Positions 30,181 through 42,318 of a stretch of 64,000 nt of DNA are shown piece by piece. Numbering within the stretch: the stretch's first letter is position 1; the number at the start of each line of letters is the position of its first letter. Location of the stretch: NCBI GenBank assembly GCA_027484605.1, contig JAIXSR010000158.1:1-64000 (forward strand). The letters are read 5' to 3'. The DNA comes from Hyphomicrobiales bacterium. GTDB lineage: Bacteria > Pseudomonadota > Alphaproteobacteria > Rhizobiales > Beijerinckiaceae. The notes beneath the pieces are model-generated. The model saw nothing but the letters and a program-made list of their open reading frames with translations. It searched no databases and had not been told where the DNA came from. The position numbers and the translations under genes were made by a program.

Positions 30181-30939
30181 ATGCCTCACCCCGCCGCTTC
30201 TGTCGATGCCGGAAATCTCGATCCCGCCGAGATCGGCCGCTTCAATGCACTGGCCGAGACCTGGTGGGACCCGAACGGGCCGATGAAGCCCCTCCACCGG
30301 GTGAACCCCACCCGGCTGACCTTCATGCGCCGGGTGCTCTCGACGCATTTCCACCGTGATCCCCGCGCGCTCGATGCCTTTGCCGGCCTCCGCCTGCTCG
30401 ATCTGGGCTGCGGCGCCGGGCTGATCTCCGAGCCGATGGCGCGGATGGGCTTCACGGTGACCGGCCTTGACCTTGCCGAGGACAATATCCGCATCGCCCG
30501 GCAGCATGCCGAGGCCGGCGGCCTCGCCATCGATTACCGCGCCCTGCCGGTCGAGGCGCTCGAACCCGAGGCGCCGTTCGATGCGATCACCATGCTCGAG
30601 GTCGTCGAGCATGTGCCGGATGTCCAGGCATTCGTCCAGGCGGCAGCGCGGCATCTCCGGCCGGGCGGCATCCTCATCGCCTCGACGCTCAACCGCACGA
30701 TGAAATCCTGGGGCCTCGCCATTGTCGGCGCCGAATACATCCTGCGCTGGCTGCCGCGCGGCACGCATGACTGGAAGCGATTCGTCACGCCGGACGAACT
30801 CGACACGCATTTCGTCGCGGCCGGTCTGGACCCGACGACCCGCATCGGCATGGTCTTCCAGCCCCTGACGGGCGCCTGGCAGCTCTCGGAGGATTGCGAC
30901 GTGAACTATCTCGCCGTGGCGGTGAAGCCCGGCGCCTGA
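30181..30939 (+). CDS. ubiG: Ubiquinone biosynthesis O-methyltransferase
   Basis: A 252-residue SAM enzyme catalysing both O-methylations of ubiquinone synthesis. NALAETWWDPNGPMKPLHRVNP at the N-terminus is diagnostic (first part ETWWDP), motif I is LLDLGCGAGLISEP, followed by LEVVEHVPD and GGILIASTLNRT. WLPRGTHDWKRF lies in the C-terminal insert that contacts the membrane in homologs. Start at 30181 matches the family N-terminus. Divergent from lysC. Confidence 0.96.
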   Translation: MPHPAASVDAGNLDPAEIGRFNALAETWWDPNGPMKPLHRVNPTRLTFMRRVLSTHFHRDPRALDAFAGLRLLDLGCGAGLISEPMARMGFTVTGLDLAEDNIRIARQHAEAGGLAIDYRALPVEALEPEAPFDAITMLEVVEHVPDVQAFVQAAARHLRPGGILIASTLNRTMKSWGLAIVGAEYILRWLPRGTHDWKRFVTPDELDTHFVAAGLDPTTRIGMVFQPLTGAWQLSEDCDVNYLAVAVKPGA

Positions 30940-30957
30940 TCCCTTGCCGGCCCGGCT

Positions 30958-31386
30958 CTAGTTCCGGTCATCCGGCAGCACGGGAATCGGCATCACCTCG
31001 ATGCCTTCATCCTGCAGGGCCTCGGCCTCCTGCGTCGAGGTCGTGCCATAGATGGCGCGTTCCTCGGTCTCGCCGTAATGGATCTTGCGCGCTTCCTCGG
31101 CAAAACGCGGGCCGACATGCTCGGCATTGGCCTCGATCTGCTGCCGAAGCGCGCGGAGCAGGTGCCGGATCTCCGCATCCGGTGCAGCCGGCATGACCAT
31201 GGGCTGGCCGGCCTCTTCCTTGCGCGTGGTAACGGCCGGCGCCATGATCTGCTTGGAAATGTGCGCGGAATGGCAGGTGGGGCAATTCACCTGCCCGCGC
31301 TTGACCTGGCGGTTGAAGCTCTCGCTGTCGCGGAACCAGCTCTCGAAGGCATGGCCCGCATCGCAGATGAGGGCGTAGCGGATCAT
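30958..31386 (-). CDS. DUF1178 protein
   Basis: A 142-residue protein of DUF1178. The N-terminal IRYALICDAGHAFESWF and the CPTCHSAHISKQIMAP stretch suggest a small zinc-ribbon-like element, with Cys8 and the CPTC pair. The function is unknown. The start overlaps the nitrilase stop by 4 bp, so it ends a grxC-nitrilase-DUF1178 run that is widespread in alphaproteobacteria. Confidence 0.9.
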   Translation of the reverse strand: MIRYALICDAGHAFESWFRDSESFNRQVKRGQVNCPTCHSAHISKQIMAPAVTTRKEEAGQPMVMPAAPDAEIRHLLRALRQQIEANAEHVGPRFAEEARKIHYGETEERAIYGTTSTQEAEALQDEGIEVMPIPVLPDDRN

Positions 31387-32234
31387 TCGGCCGCCTGGTC
31401 CGCCAGGAAGCCCTGCCGTGACACCGTGATCGCCCTTGCATGCCGGAGCGCGGGAATCCGGCTCCGCGCATCGCTGACGCGATCAAGGTCGATTTCCGCC
31501 AGGAAAACGCCCGGCTGGTCGCCGCCTTCCGCCAGGACGCGGCCCCAGGGATCGACGATGATCGAATGGCCATAGCTTTCGCGGCCATCCTCGTGCCGGC
31601 CGCCCTGCGCGGCCGAGATCATGTAGGAACCTGTCTCGATGGCGCGGGCCCGCTGGAGCACCTGCCAATGCGCCTCGCCGGTCTGGCGGGTGAAGCAGGC
31701 CGGCGCCGTCAGGATATCGGCCCCCTCTTTCGCCAGCGCATGGAACAGGGCCGGGAAGCGAAGATCATAGCAGATGCCCATGCCGATAACGGCGCCCGCC
31801 GCCGGCGCCAGCACCGCGCAATCCCCCGCCTGGTAGGTCGCGCTCTCGCGCCAGCTCTCGCCATTCGGCAGGTCGACATCGAACAGGTGCATCTTGCCGT
31901 AGCGCGCGGTGATCTCGCCTTCGGCATCGATCAGGAAGCCGCGATTGGCCAGCCGGTCGCCCGATTTCACCGCGATCGACCCGAGATGGAACGAGACCGA
32001 ATAGCGCCGGGCGAAATCGCGGGCCGCCGCCAGCATCGGATCCTCCTCCTCCGGGCGGACCGCCTCGAACAGCCGCGCGCGGTCGCGTTCGAGAATGTTC
32101 GACATTTCCGGCGATTGCAGGAACCGTGCGCCCTGGGCGGTCGCATCCTTGGCAAGGCCAAGGAGATCATCGATGTTCCGGGCGACGTCGCGCCCGGTCC
32201 GCATCTGGAGCATGGCGGCGAGGAAGCGGCTCAT
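31383..32234 (-). CDS. Carbon-nitrogen hydrolase (Nit1-like amidase)
   Basis: A 283-residue nitrilase-superfamily enzyme. The Glu-Lys-Cys triad is visible: Glu in LQSPEMSN, Lys in RYGKMHLFDVD and Cys in GMGICYDLRFP. The sequence resembles Nit1/YbeM, which hydrolyse deaminated glutathione to clear a transaminase side product. The neighbouring glutaredoxin gene agrees with a thiol-related role. 4-bp overlaps join it to grxC and DUF1178. Confidence 0.9.
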   Translation of the reverse strand: MSRFLAAMLQMRTGRDVARNIDDLLGLAKDATAQGARFLQSPEMSNILERDRARLFEAVRPEEEDPMLAAARDFARRYSVSFHLGSIAVKSGDRLANRGFLIDAEGEITARYGKMHLFDVDLPNGESWRESATYQAGDCAVLAPAAGAVIGMGICYDLRFPALFHALAKEGADILTAPACFTRQTGEAHWQVLQRARAIETGSYMISAAQGGRHEDGRESYGHSIIVDPWGRVLAEGGDQPGVFLAEIDLDRVSDARSRIPALRHARAITVSRQGFLADQAAE

Positions 32235-32503
32235 GGCGTCGGTCCTTTCCCGGCCAGCAGGGGATCGAGCCCCCCGCGCGAATCAAGCGCGTAGAGATCG
32301 TCGCAGCCCCCGACATGAAACCCGTCGATGAAGATCTGCGGCACGGTTGACCGGCCATTCGCCTTCTGGGTCATCGCCCGCTGGCCCGCCGGATCCCGCG
32401 TGAGATCGATCTCGCGGAACGTCACGCCCTTCTGCTGCAGCAAGGCCTTGGCAGCATCGCAATAGGGGCAATAGGCTTTCGCATAGACAACGACTTCAGC
32501 CAT
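32231..32503 (-). CDS. grxC: Glutaredoxin 3
   Basis: A 90-residue dithiol glutaredoxin that reduces disulfides with glutathione. The active site CPYC is at residues 12-15, STVPQIFIDG is the glutathione-binding cis-Pro loop, and VGGCDDLYALD is the following helix start. A good ribosome site, GAGGAA, precedes the ATG. It lies 8 bp after the comF stop in a leftward run. Confidence 0.96.
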   Translation of the reverse strand: MAEVVVYAKAYCPYCDAAKALLQQKGVTFREIDLTRDPAGQRAMTQKANGRSTVPQIFIDGFHVGGCDDLYALDSRGGLDPLLAGKGPTP

Positions 32504-32511
32504 CTCATTCC

Positions 32512-33300
32512 TCAGGGCAGCGCCTCGCTGCCGGTGACAAGCGAAAAGGTCAGCACATCAATGCGCCGGGCGCCGGCCTTTCGCAAGATATGGGCACAGG
32601 CATTGAGCGTTGCACCGGTGGTCCGCACATCGTCGATCACAACCACGCGATGACCGGCGAGGCGCTGGGCCCCGTCCGGGCCGATGGCGAAGGCGCCGGC
32701 CATATTGGCCTGCCGCTCGGGCCGGCGGAGCCCGACCTGGGGCGGGGTGGAACGCCGCCGGACGAGCGCGTCGTCGACGACCGGCAGCCCCGTCAGGCGG
32801 CTGATCTCCCGCGCCAGCAGGGCTGCCTGGTTGTAGCGCCGGCGCCAGAGCCGCCCGCGATGCAGGGGAACCGGCACGAGAACGGTGGCATCCGCCAGGA
32901 TCGGGCGGCCGGCCGCGACCATGAGCCGCGCCATCAGCGGCGCGAGATCCAGCCGCTCGCCATATTTGAGGCGCGAGACCAGCTTCCGGGCCGCGCCGGC
33001 ATGGCGCAGGGCGGCACGGCCGCGATCGAAGGCGGGCGGTTCGGCCATGGCGGCAGGCGAGAGCATATCGGCCCCGAAATCCACGGCGAAGGGCGTGCCG
33101 AGGCGCTGGCAGACCGGATCATGGATGAAGGCCATCTCGCGCCAGCATGCGGCGCAGAGGCCGCCGGGATCGGCCGTTGCCGCCTGGCAGAGGACGCATT
33201 GCGGCGGCAGGATGAAATCCGCCACGCGCCGGGCAGCCAGCCGGCCGATCTGCCCGCCTCGACAGGCAGCCCCCTGCAAAAAAGAAACAAGCGGCATCAT
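32512..33300 (-). CDS. comF: ComF-family phosphoribosyltransferase-like protein
   Basis: A 262-residue protein. An N-terminal zinc finger (CVLC and CAAC pairs, residues ~33-55) is followed by a PRT-like fold with VPVPLHRGRLWRRRYNQA and the PRPP-loop signature VVVIDDVRTTGATL. ComF proteins are needed for DNA uptake in competent bacteria, but are widespread in non-competent ones where the role is unclear. Other competence genes are absent here. I chose the ATG at 33300; the ribosome site is weak. Confidence 0.9.
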   Translation of the reverse strand: MMPLVSFLQGAACRGGQIGRLAARRVADFILPPQCVLCQAATADPGGLCAACWREMAFIHDPVCQRLGTPFAVDFGADMLSPAAMAEPPAFDRGRAALRHAGAARKLVSRLKYGERLDLAPLMARLMVAAGRPILADATVLVPVPLHRGRLWRRRYNQAALLAREISRLTGLPVVDDALVRRRSTPPQVGLRRPERQANMAGAFAIGPDGAQRLAGHRVVVIDDVRTTGATLNACAHILRKAGARRIDVLTFSLVTGSEALP

Positions 33301-33346
33301 CTCTGTGCTATCGCGCCGCAAGCCGGCGCCGGAAAAGGATCAAAAC

Positions 33347-34213
33347 ATGGCCACGAGCGTTCCCGAACTCTTCGACCCCGTCAAGGCCGGGCTGGCCTTG
33401 GCCCGGGCGCGGAGAATCGGTGCCGAGGCCTTCCTGCTCGAACGCAGCGCCGAGGATCTGCTCGACCGGCTGGCTCCGGTCCTGCGGGATTTCGAGGGCG
33501 GGCTCGATCTCGGCACGCCCGGCGGCTTCCTCGCCGGGCGGCTTGAACGGGAAGGCCGCGCCCGGAACCTCTCGGCCGCCCTGCCCGAGGAGCTTCTCGG
33601 CGAAACCGGCCCGGCAGGAGACTTGCCGCTGGTGGTCTCGGCCCATGCCTTCCACCGCGTGAATGACCTGCCCGGCCTGCTCGCCCGCATCCGGGCGCTG
33701 CTCCGGCCGGACGGGCTGCTGGTCGCGACCTTTCCCGGGGGCGACACGCTGCATGAATTGCGCGAATGCCTGATGATTGCGGAAAGCGAGATCCGCGGCG
33801 CGGCCGGGCTCCGCGTTTTTCCGATGGTCGATGTCCGCAGCGCCGGCCAGTTGCTGCAGCGGGCCGGCTTCGCGCTGCCGGTGGCCGATCTCGACCGCGT
33901 CACGCTGCGCTATGCGAACCTGTTCGACCTAGTGCGGGATCTCCGGGCGATGGGCGCCACGGCCCTGCCCTTGATCCGCCCCGGCCAGCCACCCCTGACC
34001 CGGGCCATCCTCCTGCGGGCGGCCGCGCTCTATGCCGAGCGCCATGCCGATCGGGACGGGCGCCTGCGCGCCACGTTCGAGTTCATCTGGATATCGGGCT
34101 GGACCCCCCATGAAAGCCAGCAGAAGCCGGCACGGCGCGGGAGCGGCACCATGCGCCTGGAGGAGGCGCTGGAAAGGATCCGGGCGCAGGACGCGCCCGA
34201 CAAGCCTATTTGA
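33347..34213 (+). CDS. BioC/NDUFAF5-like methyltransferase-fold protein
   Basis: A 288-residue protein of the BioC-like group that includes mitochondrial NDUFAF5. FDPVKAGLALARAR opens the protein, and VVSAHAFHRVNDLPGLLARI, LLVATFPGGDTLHELR and the C-terminal HESQQKPARRGSG are group marks. Motif I reads DLGTPGGFL rather than DxGxGxG, so SAM binding may be altered. NDUFAF5 hydroxylates an Arg in complex I; whether this homolog does is unknown. Divergent from comF, and its end overlaps the pilin gene by 8 bp. Confidence 0.82.
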   Translation: MATSVPELFDPVKAGLALARARRIGAEAFLLERSAEDLLDRLAPVLRDFEGGLDLGTPGGFLAGRLEREGRARNLSAALPEELLGETGPAGDLPLVVSAHAFHRVNDLPGLLARIRALLRPDGLLVATFPGGDTLHELRECLMIAESEIRGAAGLRVFPMVDVRSAGQLLQRAGFALPVADLDRVTLRYANLFDLVRDLRAMGATALPLIRPGQPPLTRAILLRAAALYAERHADRDGRLRATFEFIWISGWTPHESQQKPARRGSGTMRLEEALERIRAQDAPDKPI

Positions 34214-34382
34214 CGGCGTTCTTGATCACGCTGCCGGCATTCGTCCACGACGCCAGGAAGCCTTCATAGAAGCTCGGCCAGGCCGCCAGCAGGGCGCCAG
34301 CGAGCAGGACAGCAATCAGGCTGTATTCGATGGCTGTCGCGCCCTGCCGATCTTCGGCAAACCGCTTCAATAGCGCTTTCAT
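34206..34382 (-). CDS. Flp-family type IVb pilin
   Basis: A 58-residue protein starting MKALLKRFAEDRQGATAIEY. This is a class IVb prepilin: basic leader, cleavage expected after the Gly in QG|ATAIEY with Glu5 and Tyr6 of the mature form, and a hydrophobic helix LIAVLLAGALLAAW. The mature pilin would be only ~44 residues. No tad/cpa assembly genes are within the window, so the pilin is isolated from its machinery. It is convergent with the upstream methyltransferase gene and followed on its own 5' side by mutT. Confidence 0.9.
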   Translation of the reverse strand: MKALLKRFAEDRQGATAIEYSLIAVLLAGALLAAWPSFYEGFLASWTNAGSVIKNAVK

Positions 34383-34415
34383 TCCGCCCTCCGGCCAGTC
34401 CGAACCCGTCCGGGC

Positions 34416-34814
34416 TCAAAGCAAATCAATGAGCGACGGGATCAGCGGTTCGTCCGCCGGCGGCATCGGAAAATCCCGAAGCCGGTTCGGCGGCACCCAG
34501 CGGATCGCCTGATGCTCAACCGCCTGCGGGATTCCCTCCCATCGGCGGCAGACATACAATGGCATGAGCAGATGAAAGTCCGGGTAAGCATATGAGGCAA
34601 AATTGAGCGGCGCGAGACACGGTTCCTTAACCGTGATGGCCAGTTCCTCGCGCAATTCGCGGATCAGCGTCTCTTCCGGGCGCTCGCCCGGCTCGACCTT
34701 GCCGCCCGGGAATTCCCAGAGGCCGCCCAGGCTCTTGCCGGCCGGACGCTGGGCGATGAGCACGCGCCGGTCGGTATCGACCAGCGCGGCCGCAACCACC
34801 AGGACCAGCCTCAA
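34416..34814 (-). CDS. mutT: 8-oxo-dGTP diphosphatase MutT (Nudix)
   Basis: A 132-residue Nudix hydrolase that removes oxidised GTP/dGTP from the nucleotide pool. The Nudix box is [22 protein letters not shown], fitting GX5EX7REUXEEXGU, with Glu residues for Mg2+. [28 protein letters not shown] precedes it (first part VLIAQRP). It starts with TTG, overlapping the argJ stop (TTGA), so translation is probably coupled. Confidence 0.93.
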   Translation of the reverse strand: MRLVLVVAAALVDTDRRVLIAQRPAGKSLGGLWEFPGGKVEPGERPEETLIRELREELAITVKEPCLAPLNFASYAYPDFHLLMPLYVCRRWEGIPQAVEHQAIRWVPPNRLRDFPMPPADEPLIPSLIDLL

Positions 34815-36061
34815 GAGCGGTAATCCCCGTTGATCTCGACATAGGCCTTGGTCAGGTCGCAGGTATAGACCGTGGCCTTGCCGCGCCCGAGCCCGATCTC
34901 GGCTTTGACCCGGATATGGTCGCCCTGCATATAGGCCGAGACGGCCGCCTCGTCATAGGACGGATCCCGCGCGCCGAGATGGGCCACGCGATGCGGGCCG
35001 AAATGGATCGAGAGCAGGTCCCGCTCGGCCGGCTCACCGGCCTTGCCGACCGCCATGACGATCCGGCCCCAATTGGCATCCTCGCCAGCCACGGCCGTCT
35101 TCACCAGGGGCGAATTGGCGATCGACATCGCGATCCGCTTGGCGGAGCGGCTGCTGGTGGCGCCCTCGACCGTCACCTCGATCAGCTTGCGCGCCCCCTC
35201 GCCATCGCGCGCGACCTGCACCGCAAGGTCGAGCAGCAGCGCGTTGAGGGCCCGGCGGAACCCGCCCAGCCGGGCATCGCCGGGGGCATTCACGGCCTTC
35301 TGGCCCCGTTTCGCCGCCTGGCCGGTCGCGAACAGCATCAACGTGTCCGAGGTGGACATGTCGCTGTCCACCGTCACGGCATTGAAACTGCCGCGAACGC
35401 CCTTCGCGAGGCATTCCTGCAGCGCCTCGGCGCCGATCGCGGCATCGGTGAAGACGAAGGAGAGCATCGTCGCCATGTCGGGCGCGATCATGCCCGCGCC
35501 CTTGGCGATGCCGGAAACCGTCACCTCGACCCCGTCGATCTTCGCCTTGCGTGTCGCCACCTTGGGAAAGGTGTCGGTCGTCATGATCGCCCGGGCCGCC
35601 TCGAGCCAGGCATCGCCTTTCACGCGGGCGGCGCATTCGGCCAGAACGCCGTTGAACTTCGTCGCGTCGAGCGGCTCGCCGATCACGCCGGTCGAGGCGA
35701 TCGCGATCTCGCCCGGCGCGCAGCCCACCGCCTTCGCACCGATTTCAGCCGTGAGCTTCACCGCATCCCGGCCCTTGAGGCCGGTAAAGGCATTGGCATT
35801 GCCGGAATTGACGATCACCGCGCGGGCCTTGCCGCCCGGCAGGATCTGGCGGCACCAGTCCACGGCTGCCGACGGGCATTTCGACCGGGTGAACACCCCG
35901 GCCATGGTGCTGCCCGGCGCCAGCACGGCCAGCAGCACATCCGTCCGACCCTTGTAGCGGATGCCGGCTTCGGCCGTGGCGAAGGCCACGCCCTCCAGAG
36001 CCGGCATTTTCGGCGTCTTCTTCGGGGCGAGCGGCGAAACGGGAACGTTCTTTCCGGCCAT
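34811..36061 (-). CDS. argJ: Bifunctional ornithine acetyltransferase / N-acetylglutamate synthase
   Basis: A 416-residue enzyme that recycles the acetyl group in arginine synthesis: transfers acetyl from N-acetylornithine to glutamate, and in bifunctional forms uses acetyl-CoA as well. The autoproteolysis site is in [12 protein letters not shown], where the Thr becomes the nucleophile of the beta chain. [11 protein letters not shown] and GKGAGMI-like ([15 protein letters not shown]) elements are present. The arrangement parvulin-argJ-mutT leftward from secA is common in alphaproteobacteria. Confidence 0.96.
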   Translation of the reverse strand: MAGKNVPVSPLAPKKTPKMPALEGVAFATAEAGIRYKGRTDVLLAVLAPGSTMAGVFTRSKCPSAAVDWCRQILPGGKARAVIVNSGNANAFTGLKGRDAVKLTAEIGAKAVGCAPGEIAIASTGVIGEPLDATKFNGVLAECAARVKGDAWLEAARAIMTTDTFPKVATRKAKIDGVEVTVSGIAKGAGMIAPDMATMLSFVFTDAAIGAEALQECLAKGVRGSFNAVTVDSDMSTSDTLMLFATGQAAKRGQKAVNAPGDARLGGFRRALNALLLDLAVQVARDGEGARKLIEVTVEGATSSRSAKRIAMSIANSPLVKTAVAGEDANWGRIVMAVGKAGEPAERDLLSIHFGPHRVAHLGARDPSYDEAAVSAYMQGDHIRVKAEIGLGRGKATVYTCDLTKAYVEINGDYRS

Positions 36062-36072
36062 CGATGCGTGCC

Positions 36073-36915
36073 TCAGTTCTTCTTCTGCTCGCCGGGCTTG
36101 GTTTCGGCCGGGGCGTCGGGTTTCTCGATCTTCGCCGCTTCCCGCAGCTTGGTCAGGTATTCCTGTTGCGCGCGCGCCGCGAGCGACTGGGCCACCCGGT
36201 CCTTGATCTGGTCGAAGGCCGGCAGCGGGCGCTGGCGCCGTTCCTCGACCTTGATGACATGCCAGCCGAACTGGCTCTTGACCGGCGCGGAGAGTTCGCC
36301 CGGCTTCATCGCGAAGGCGGCATTGGCGAATTCCGGCACCATCCGGTCCTGGGTGAAGAAGCCGAGATCGCCGCCCTCGGCGCCCGAACCCGGATCCTTC
36401 GAGGCTTCCTTGGCCACCTTGGCAAAATCCTCGCCGCCCTTCAGCCGCGCGACGATCTTCTTGGCATCATCCTCGTTCTCGACCAGGATATGCCGGGCGC
36501 GAACCTCGTCGACGGGTTTGATCTGCGCGACCTGCTCGTCATAGAATTTCTTCACGGCGGCATCGCTGGTCGCGGCGCTTGCCTCGCGCAGCAGCAATTG
36601 CTGCATCAGCACCCGCTGCTGGACATAGGCCATGCGGCGCTTGAAATCCTCGGTCTGGTCGATCTTCTCGGCCTTGGCCTTCTGCGCGACGATCTTCATC
36701 TCGATCAGGAATTCGAGCGTCAGGTTGCGCAGGCCATCCGGCGTGAGATTGGGATATTCCGACCCCACATCGTCCATGGCCGTGGTCACGTCGATTTCGG
36801 TGATCGGCTCGCCATTGACGCGGGCCAGCACCTTGCCAGCCGGGGCCTGGGCCAACGCCAGCTGGCCGGAAAGCCCGATGGCCAGGGCGAGCGAGAGGAG
36901 GAGCGGCTTAGACAT
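36073..36915 (-). CDS. Parvulin-type peptidyl-prolyl isomerase
   Basis: A 280-residue periplasmic folding factor. A signal peptide, [20 protein letters not shown], occupies residues ~5-25. A SurA/PrsA-like N-domain ([10 protein letters not shown]) follows. The parvulin domain spans ~130-235 with [27 protein letters not shown] and [12 protein letters not shown]. The C-terminus is Lys/Pro/Glu-rich. The start at 36915 directly precedes the signal peptide. It lies divergent from secA, fitting a role with exported proteins. Confidence 0.93.
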   Translation of the reverse strand: MSKPLLLSLALAIGLSGQLALAQAPAGKVLARVNGEPITEIDVTTAMDDVGSEYPNLTPDGLRNLTLEFLIEMKIVAQKAKAEKIDQTEDFKRRMAYVQQRVLMQQLLLREASAATSDAAVKKFYDEQVAQIKPVDEVRARHILVENEDDAKKIVARLKGGEDFAKVAKEASKDPGSGAEGGDLGFFTQDRMVPEFANAAFAMKPGELSAPVKSQFGWHVIKVEERRQRPLPAFDQIKDRVAQSLAARAQQEYLTKLREAAKIEKPDAPAETKPGEQKKN

Positions 36916-37071
36916 GAGGATCTCCGGGTTGCTCCGGCGGGCGACACGGCCGGCTGCGTGAAATTCCGTTATCGCAAAGCGCCGGCATTGGCGAGCCCCT
37001 CCGGAACCCTCTTTCACCCCCCTTCCGGTCACGGATTGGTGTTCCATGGCACCTTCCGGAAAGCGCGAACA

Positions 37072-37101
37072 TTGACAATGGCCTATGCCGATCCTTATCT
37101 C
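37072..37101 (+). promoter_or_regulatory. Candidate secA promoter
   Basis: A perfect TTGACA, 18-bp spacer, TATCTC. It lies about 100 bp upstream of the secA start codon. Similarity to consensus is strong only in the -35 box. No secM-like upstream gene was seen. Confidence 0.45.
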
Positions 37102-37199
37102 CGGCGATCATCCGATCTGATTTCAGGTCATTCCGGGCCGGTTCGCGGCTGCAGCGAGCCGCCCGATCCGCCACAGGGCGAGAACAAGGAAGACGTTGC

Positions 37200-40061
<2,862 letters not shown>

Positions 40062-40084
40062 AGCCCCGGCATCGACGCTGAGCC

Positions 40085-40684
40085 ATGACCGCCGTGAAGC
40101 GCCTCAAGGACATCCGCAGTGCCGCCCAGATTTTCCGCTGGGTGATGGCGGGCATGCCCAATCCGCCGGCACCCGCTGTCAAGCGCCGGTTGATCCACCG
40201 TTATCTCGAGACCTATGGTCTGGGCACGTTCATCGAGACCGGCACGTTCAAGGGCGACACCCTTGCCTCCGTCGCCGCGACCGGGATCCGCTCGATCTCG
40301 GTCGAGCTTTCGCCGGATTATTTCGACCGCGCCAACCAGCGTTTCGCAGGCCGCAACAATGTCGAACTCCACCAGGGCGATGCGGCCGATGTCCTGCCCC
40401 GGATCGTCGCGCTGCTGAAGGAGCCGGCCCTGTTCTGGCTCGACGGCCATTATTCGGCCGGCGAGACCGCGCATGGCGCGCAGGCTTCGCCGATCAGCAC
40501 CGAGATCCGCTGCATCCTGGATTCGGCGGTCGAGGGGCATGTCGTGCTGATCGACGATGCGAGCGACTTTGTCGGCGAGGGCGGCTATCCCGAACTCGGG
40601 CATTTCCTGACGACGATCACGCGGCACGGCCGGTTCCGCCCCTTTGTCACCGCCAATATCATCATCCTCGAACCCAACGCCTGA
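40085..40684 (+). CDS. Putative SAM-dependent methyltransferase-like protein
   Basis: A 199-residue protein. GTFIETGTFKGDTLASVA looks like motif I of a Rossmann methyltransferase, RSISVELSPDYFDRAN like motif II (acidic residue binding ribose), and LFWLDGHYSAGETA plus VVLIDDA like the metal-binding acidic motifs of class I enzymes. The same architecture occurs in sugar or glycan O-methyltransferase-like proteins. The substrate is unknown. It lies 23 bp after secA and may share its transcript. Confidence 0.72.
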   Translation: MTAVKRLKDIRSAAQIFRWVMAGMPNPPAPAVKRRLIHRYLETYGLGTFIETGTFKGDTLASVAATGIRSISVELSPDYFDRANQRFAGRNNVELHQGDAADVLPRIVALLKEPALFWLDGHYSAGETAHGAQASPISTEIRCILDSAVEGHVVLIDDASDFVGEGGYPELGHFLTTITRHGRFRPFVTANIIILEPNA

Positions 40685-40709
40685 TCCATCCCGCATGACG
40701 GCATGAAAA

Positions 40710-40730
40710 AGCCCCCGGCGCGCGGGGGCT
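40710..40730 (-). terminator. Rho-independent terminator of the L,D-transpeptidase gene
   Basis: AGCCCCC / GGGGGCT stem with a GC-rich 7-nt loop. On the minus strand it is followed by TTTTTC, the expected U-tract, 26 bp after the stop codon of the L,D-transpeptidase gene. Confidence 0.8.
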
Positions 40731-40756
40731 GGCATTGCTTGGGGAAGGCCGCGCGC

Positions 40757-42157
40757 TCAGCGGCGCGGCGGCAGCGGCGCGGTAACGGGGCGCGGCGCTT
40801 CCTCGCCGGTTCCGGCCGCGCTGGCGGTCAGGTTGCCGAGCGAGCCGATCCAGCGCTGGTAGAAGGCGGGTTCCTGCTTCTTCGTCGGCTCGGACGAGAC
40901 CAGGGCCGTGGCCGTCGAGCGCGGCGGCGCCACAACCGCCGCATTGGCAGGGGCCGGCGCGGCATTGACGGGCGCCGGGGCAGCCGCCACCGCCCGGGCA
41001 TTGGCAGCCGGGGCAGCGGCGGGGCGCGGCGTCGCCAGCACACCGTTTTCCTGCAGGCGAACCTGCGAGGCCTTGGCGAGCAGGGCCTGGCGGCTCAGGC
41101 CACGTGCCTGTTCGGCGGGCACGTCGACCGGGCCATGATCCAGCGCGTCGGGCTGCGAGACTTCCGCCACGCGCGAGGTTCCCGCCGGTGCAGGCGCGGC
41201 AAGCCGGTTGCCTTCCCCGGCCGCGATCTGGGCATGGATCGTGTGCTTGAACGAGGGATGCTGGTCACCGTCCTGGTAGATGCGCTTGACGGCCTTCGTG
41301 CCTGCGCTGACCAGCGAGGCCACCTGCTGGTCGTCACCGCGGGCCTTGGACGTGACCGCAGCCACCAAAGCATCGTCCTGCTGGATCGGCGGGCAGGCCG
41401 CCTGCGCTTCGAACCGGGCGCCATCCTTCGGCTGGGCATTGAACACATAGCGGCGGCCGCAGACGGCGACCTGCGGCTCGCGCTTGGTCACGTCGAAATG
41501 GTCAGCGCCTTCCTTCAGGTTCTTCCAGAAGGGCATGTGCTCGTCTGCCCGGTAGCGGGCGAGATTCTGCGGGGTGAACCGGAACGGGAAGCTCTGCAGC
41601 TGGACGGCCTTCTGCCCGCCGCCGAAGGCTTCCCGCGTGAGCGCATAGATCTCGGCGATCTGCTCGTCGGTCATCGAGAAGCAGCCGCGCGAGGAACAGG
41701 CGCCATGCACCATGATATGGCTACCGGTGCGGCTGAAGGCGCGGTCATAGGTGTTGGGGTAGCCGACATTGAACGACAGGTAGAACGACGAATTCGGATT
41801 CAGCTGCTGCGGCGTGATGGCGTAGAAGCCTTCCGGCACCTGGCGGTCGCCTTCGGTCTTCTTCGGACCGAGCTGGCCGGACCAGCGGCACATCGGGAAC
41901 GTCTTCAGGAGCTTGTATTCACCCGAGGCATCCTGCTTCCAGACCTCGAGCTCGCTTTCCTTCTTGTAGGCACGCATCAGGATCGGCGAACGGGCATTCA
42001 TGCCCTTCTCCGACATCAGCGCCTCCATCTGGGGCGAGATCGGCACGTAATGGCGGGAATTCGACGGCAGGCGCCCGTTCTCGTCACAGGCGGCAAGCCC
42101 GAGCAGAGCGGCCACGGCAAGACCATAGCGCGAACCCTTGCCCGCGAATGGCGACAT
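40757..42157 (-). CDS. L,D-transpeptidase (YkuD) lipoprotein
   Basis: A 466-residue envelope protein. An N-terminal lipoprotein signal ends in GLAAC. The YkuD domain occupies ~60-190, with SHIMVHGACSSRGCFSM giving the catalytic HGxxSxxGCF pattern (His and Cys). It resembles E. coli YafK (DpaA), which cleaves or forms links between peptidoglycan and proteins. The last ~200 residues are a low-complexity Ala/Pro/Val-rich tail, unusual in length. Start choice is uncertain: ATG at 42157, or GTG at 42193; neither has a strong ribosome site. Confidence 0.85.
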   Translation of the reverse strand: MSPFAGKGSRYGLAVAALLGLAACDENGRLPSNSRHYVPISPQMEALMSEKGMNARSPILMRAYKKESELEVWKQDASGEYKLLKTFPMCRWSGQLGPKKTEGDRQVPEGFYAITPQQLNPNSSFYLSFNVGYPNTYDRAFSRTGSHIMVHGACSSRGCFSMTDEQIAEIYALTREAFGGGQKAVQLQSFPFRFTPQNLARYRADEHMPFWKNLKEGADHFDVTKREPQVAVCGRRYVFNAQPKDGARFEAQAACPPIQQDDALVAAVTSKARGDDQQVASLVSAGTKAVKRIYQDGDQHPSFKHTIHAQIAAGEGNRLAAPAPAGTSRVAEVSQPDALDHGPVDVPAEQARGLSRQALLAKASQVRLQENGVLATPRPAAAPAANARAVAAAPAPVNAAPAPANAAVVAPPRSTATALVSSEPTKKQEPAFYQRWIGSLGNLTASAAGTGEEAPRPVTAPLPPRR

Positions 42158-42318
42158 CCAGGAACCCGACAGACCCAACACGGCAAACCTCACGGCAGAT
42201 TCCGGCCCGACGAGCCTTTCGACCCGCAGCCCGGCGGAATTAAGGCAACCAGCCTAGACGATTGCCTGAAACACTGCATCAAAACCTCGTCATAAGATCA
42301 AGGCTTCGTTAACTGCCG

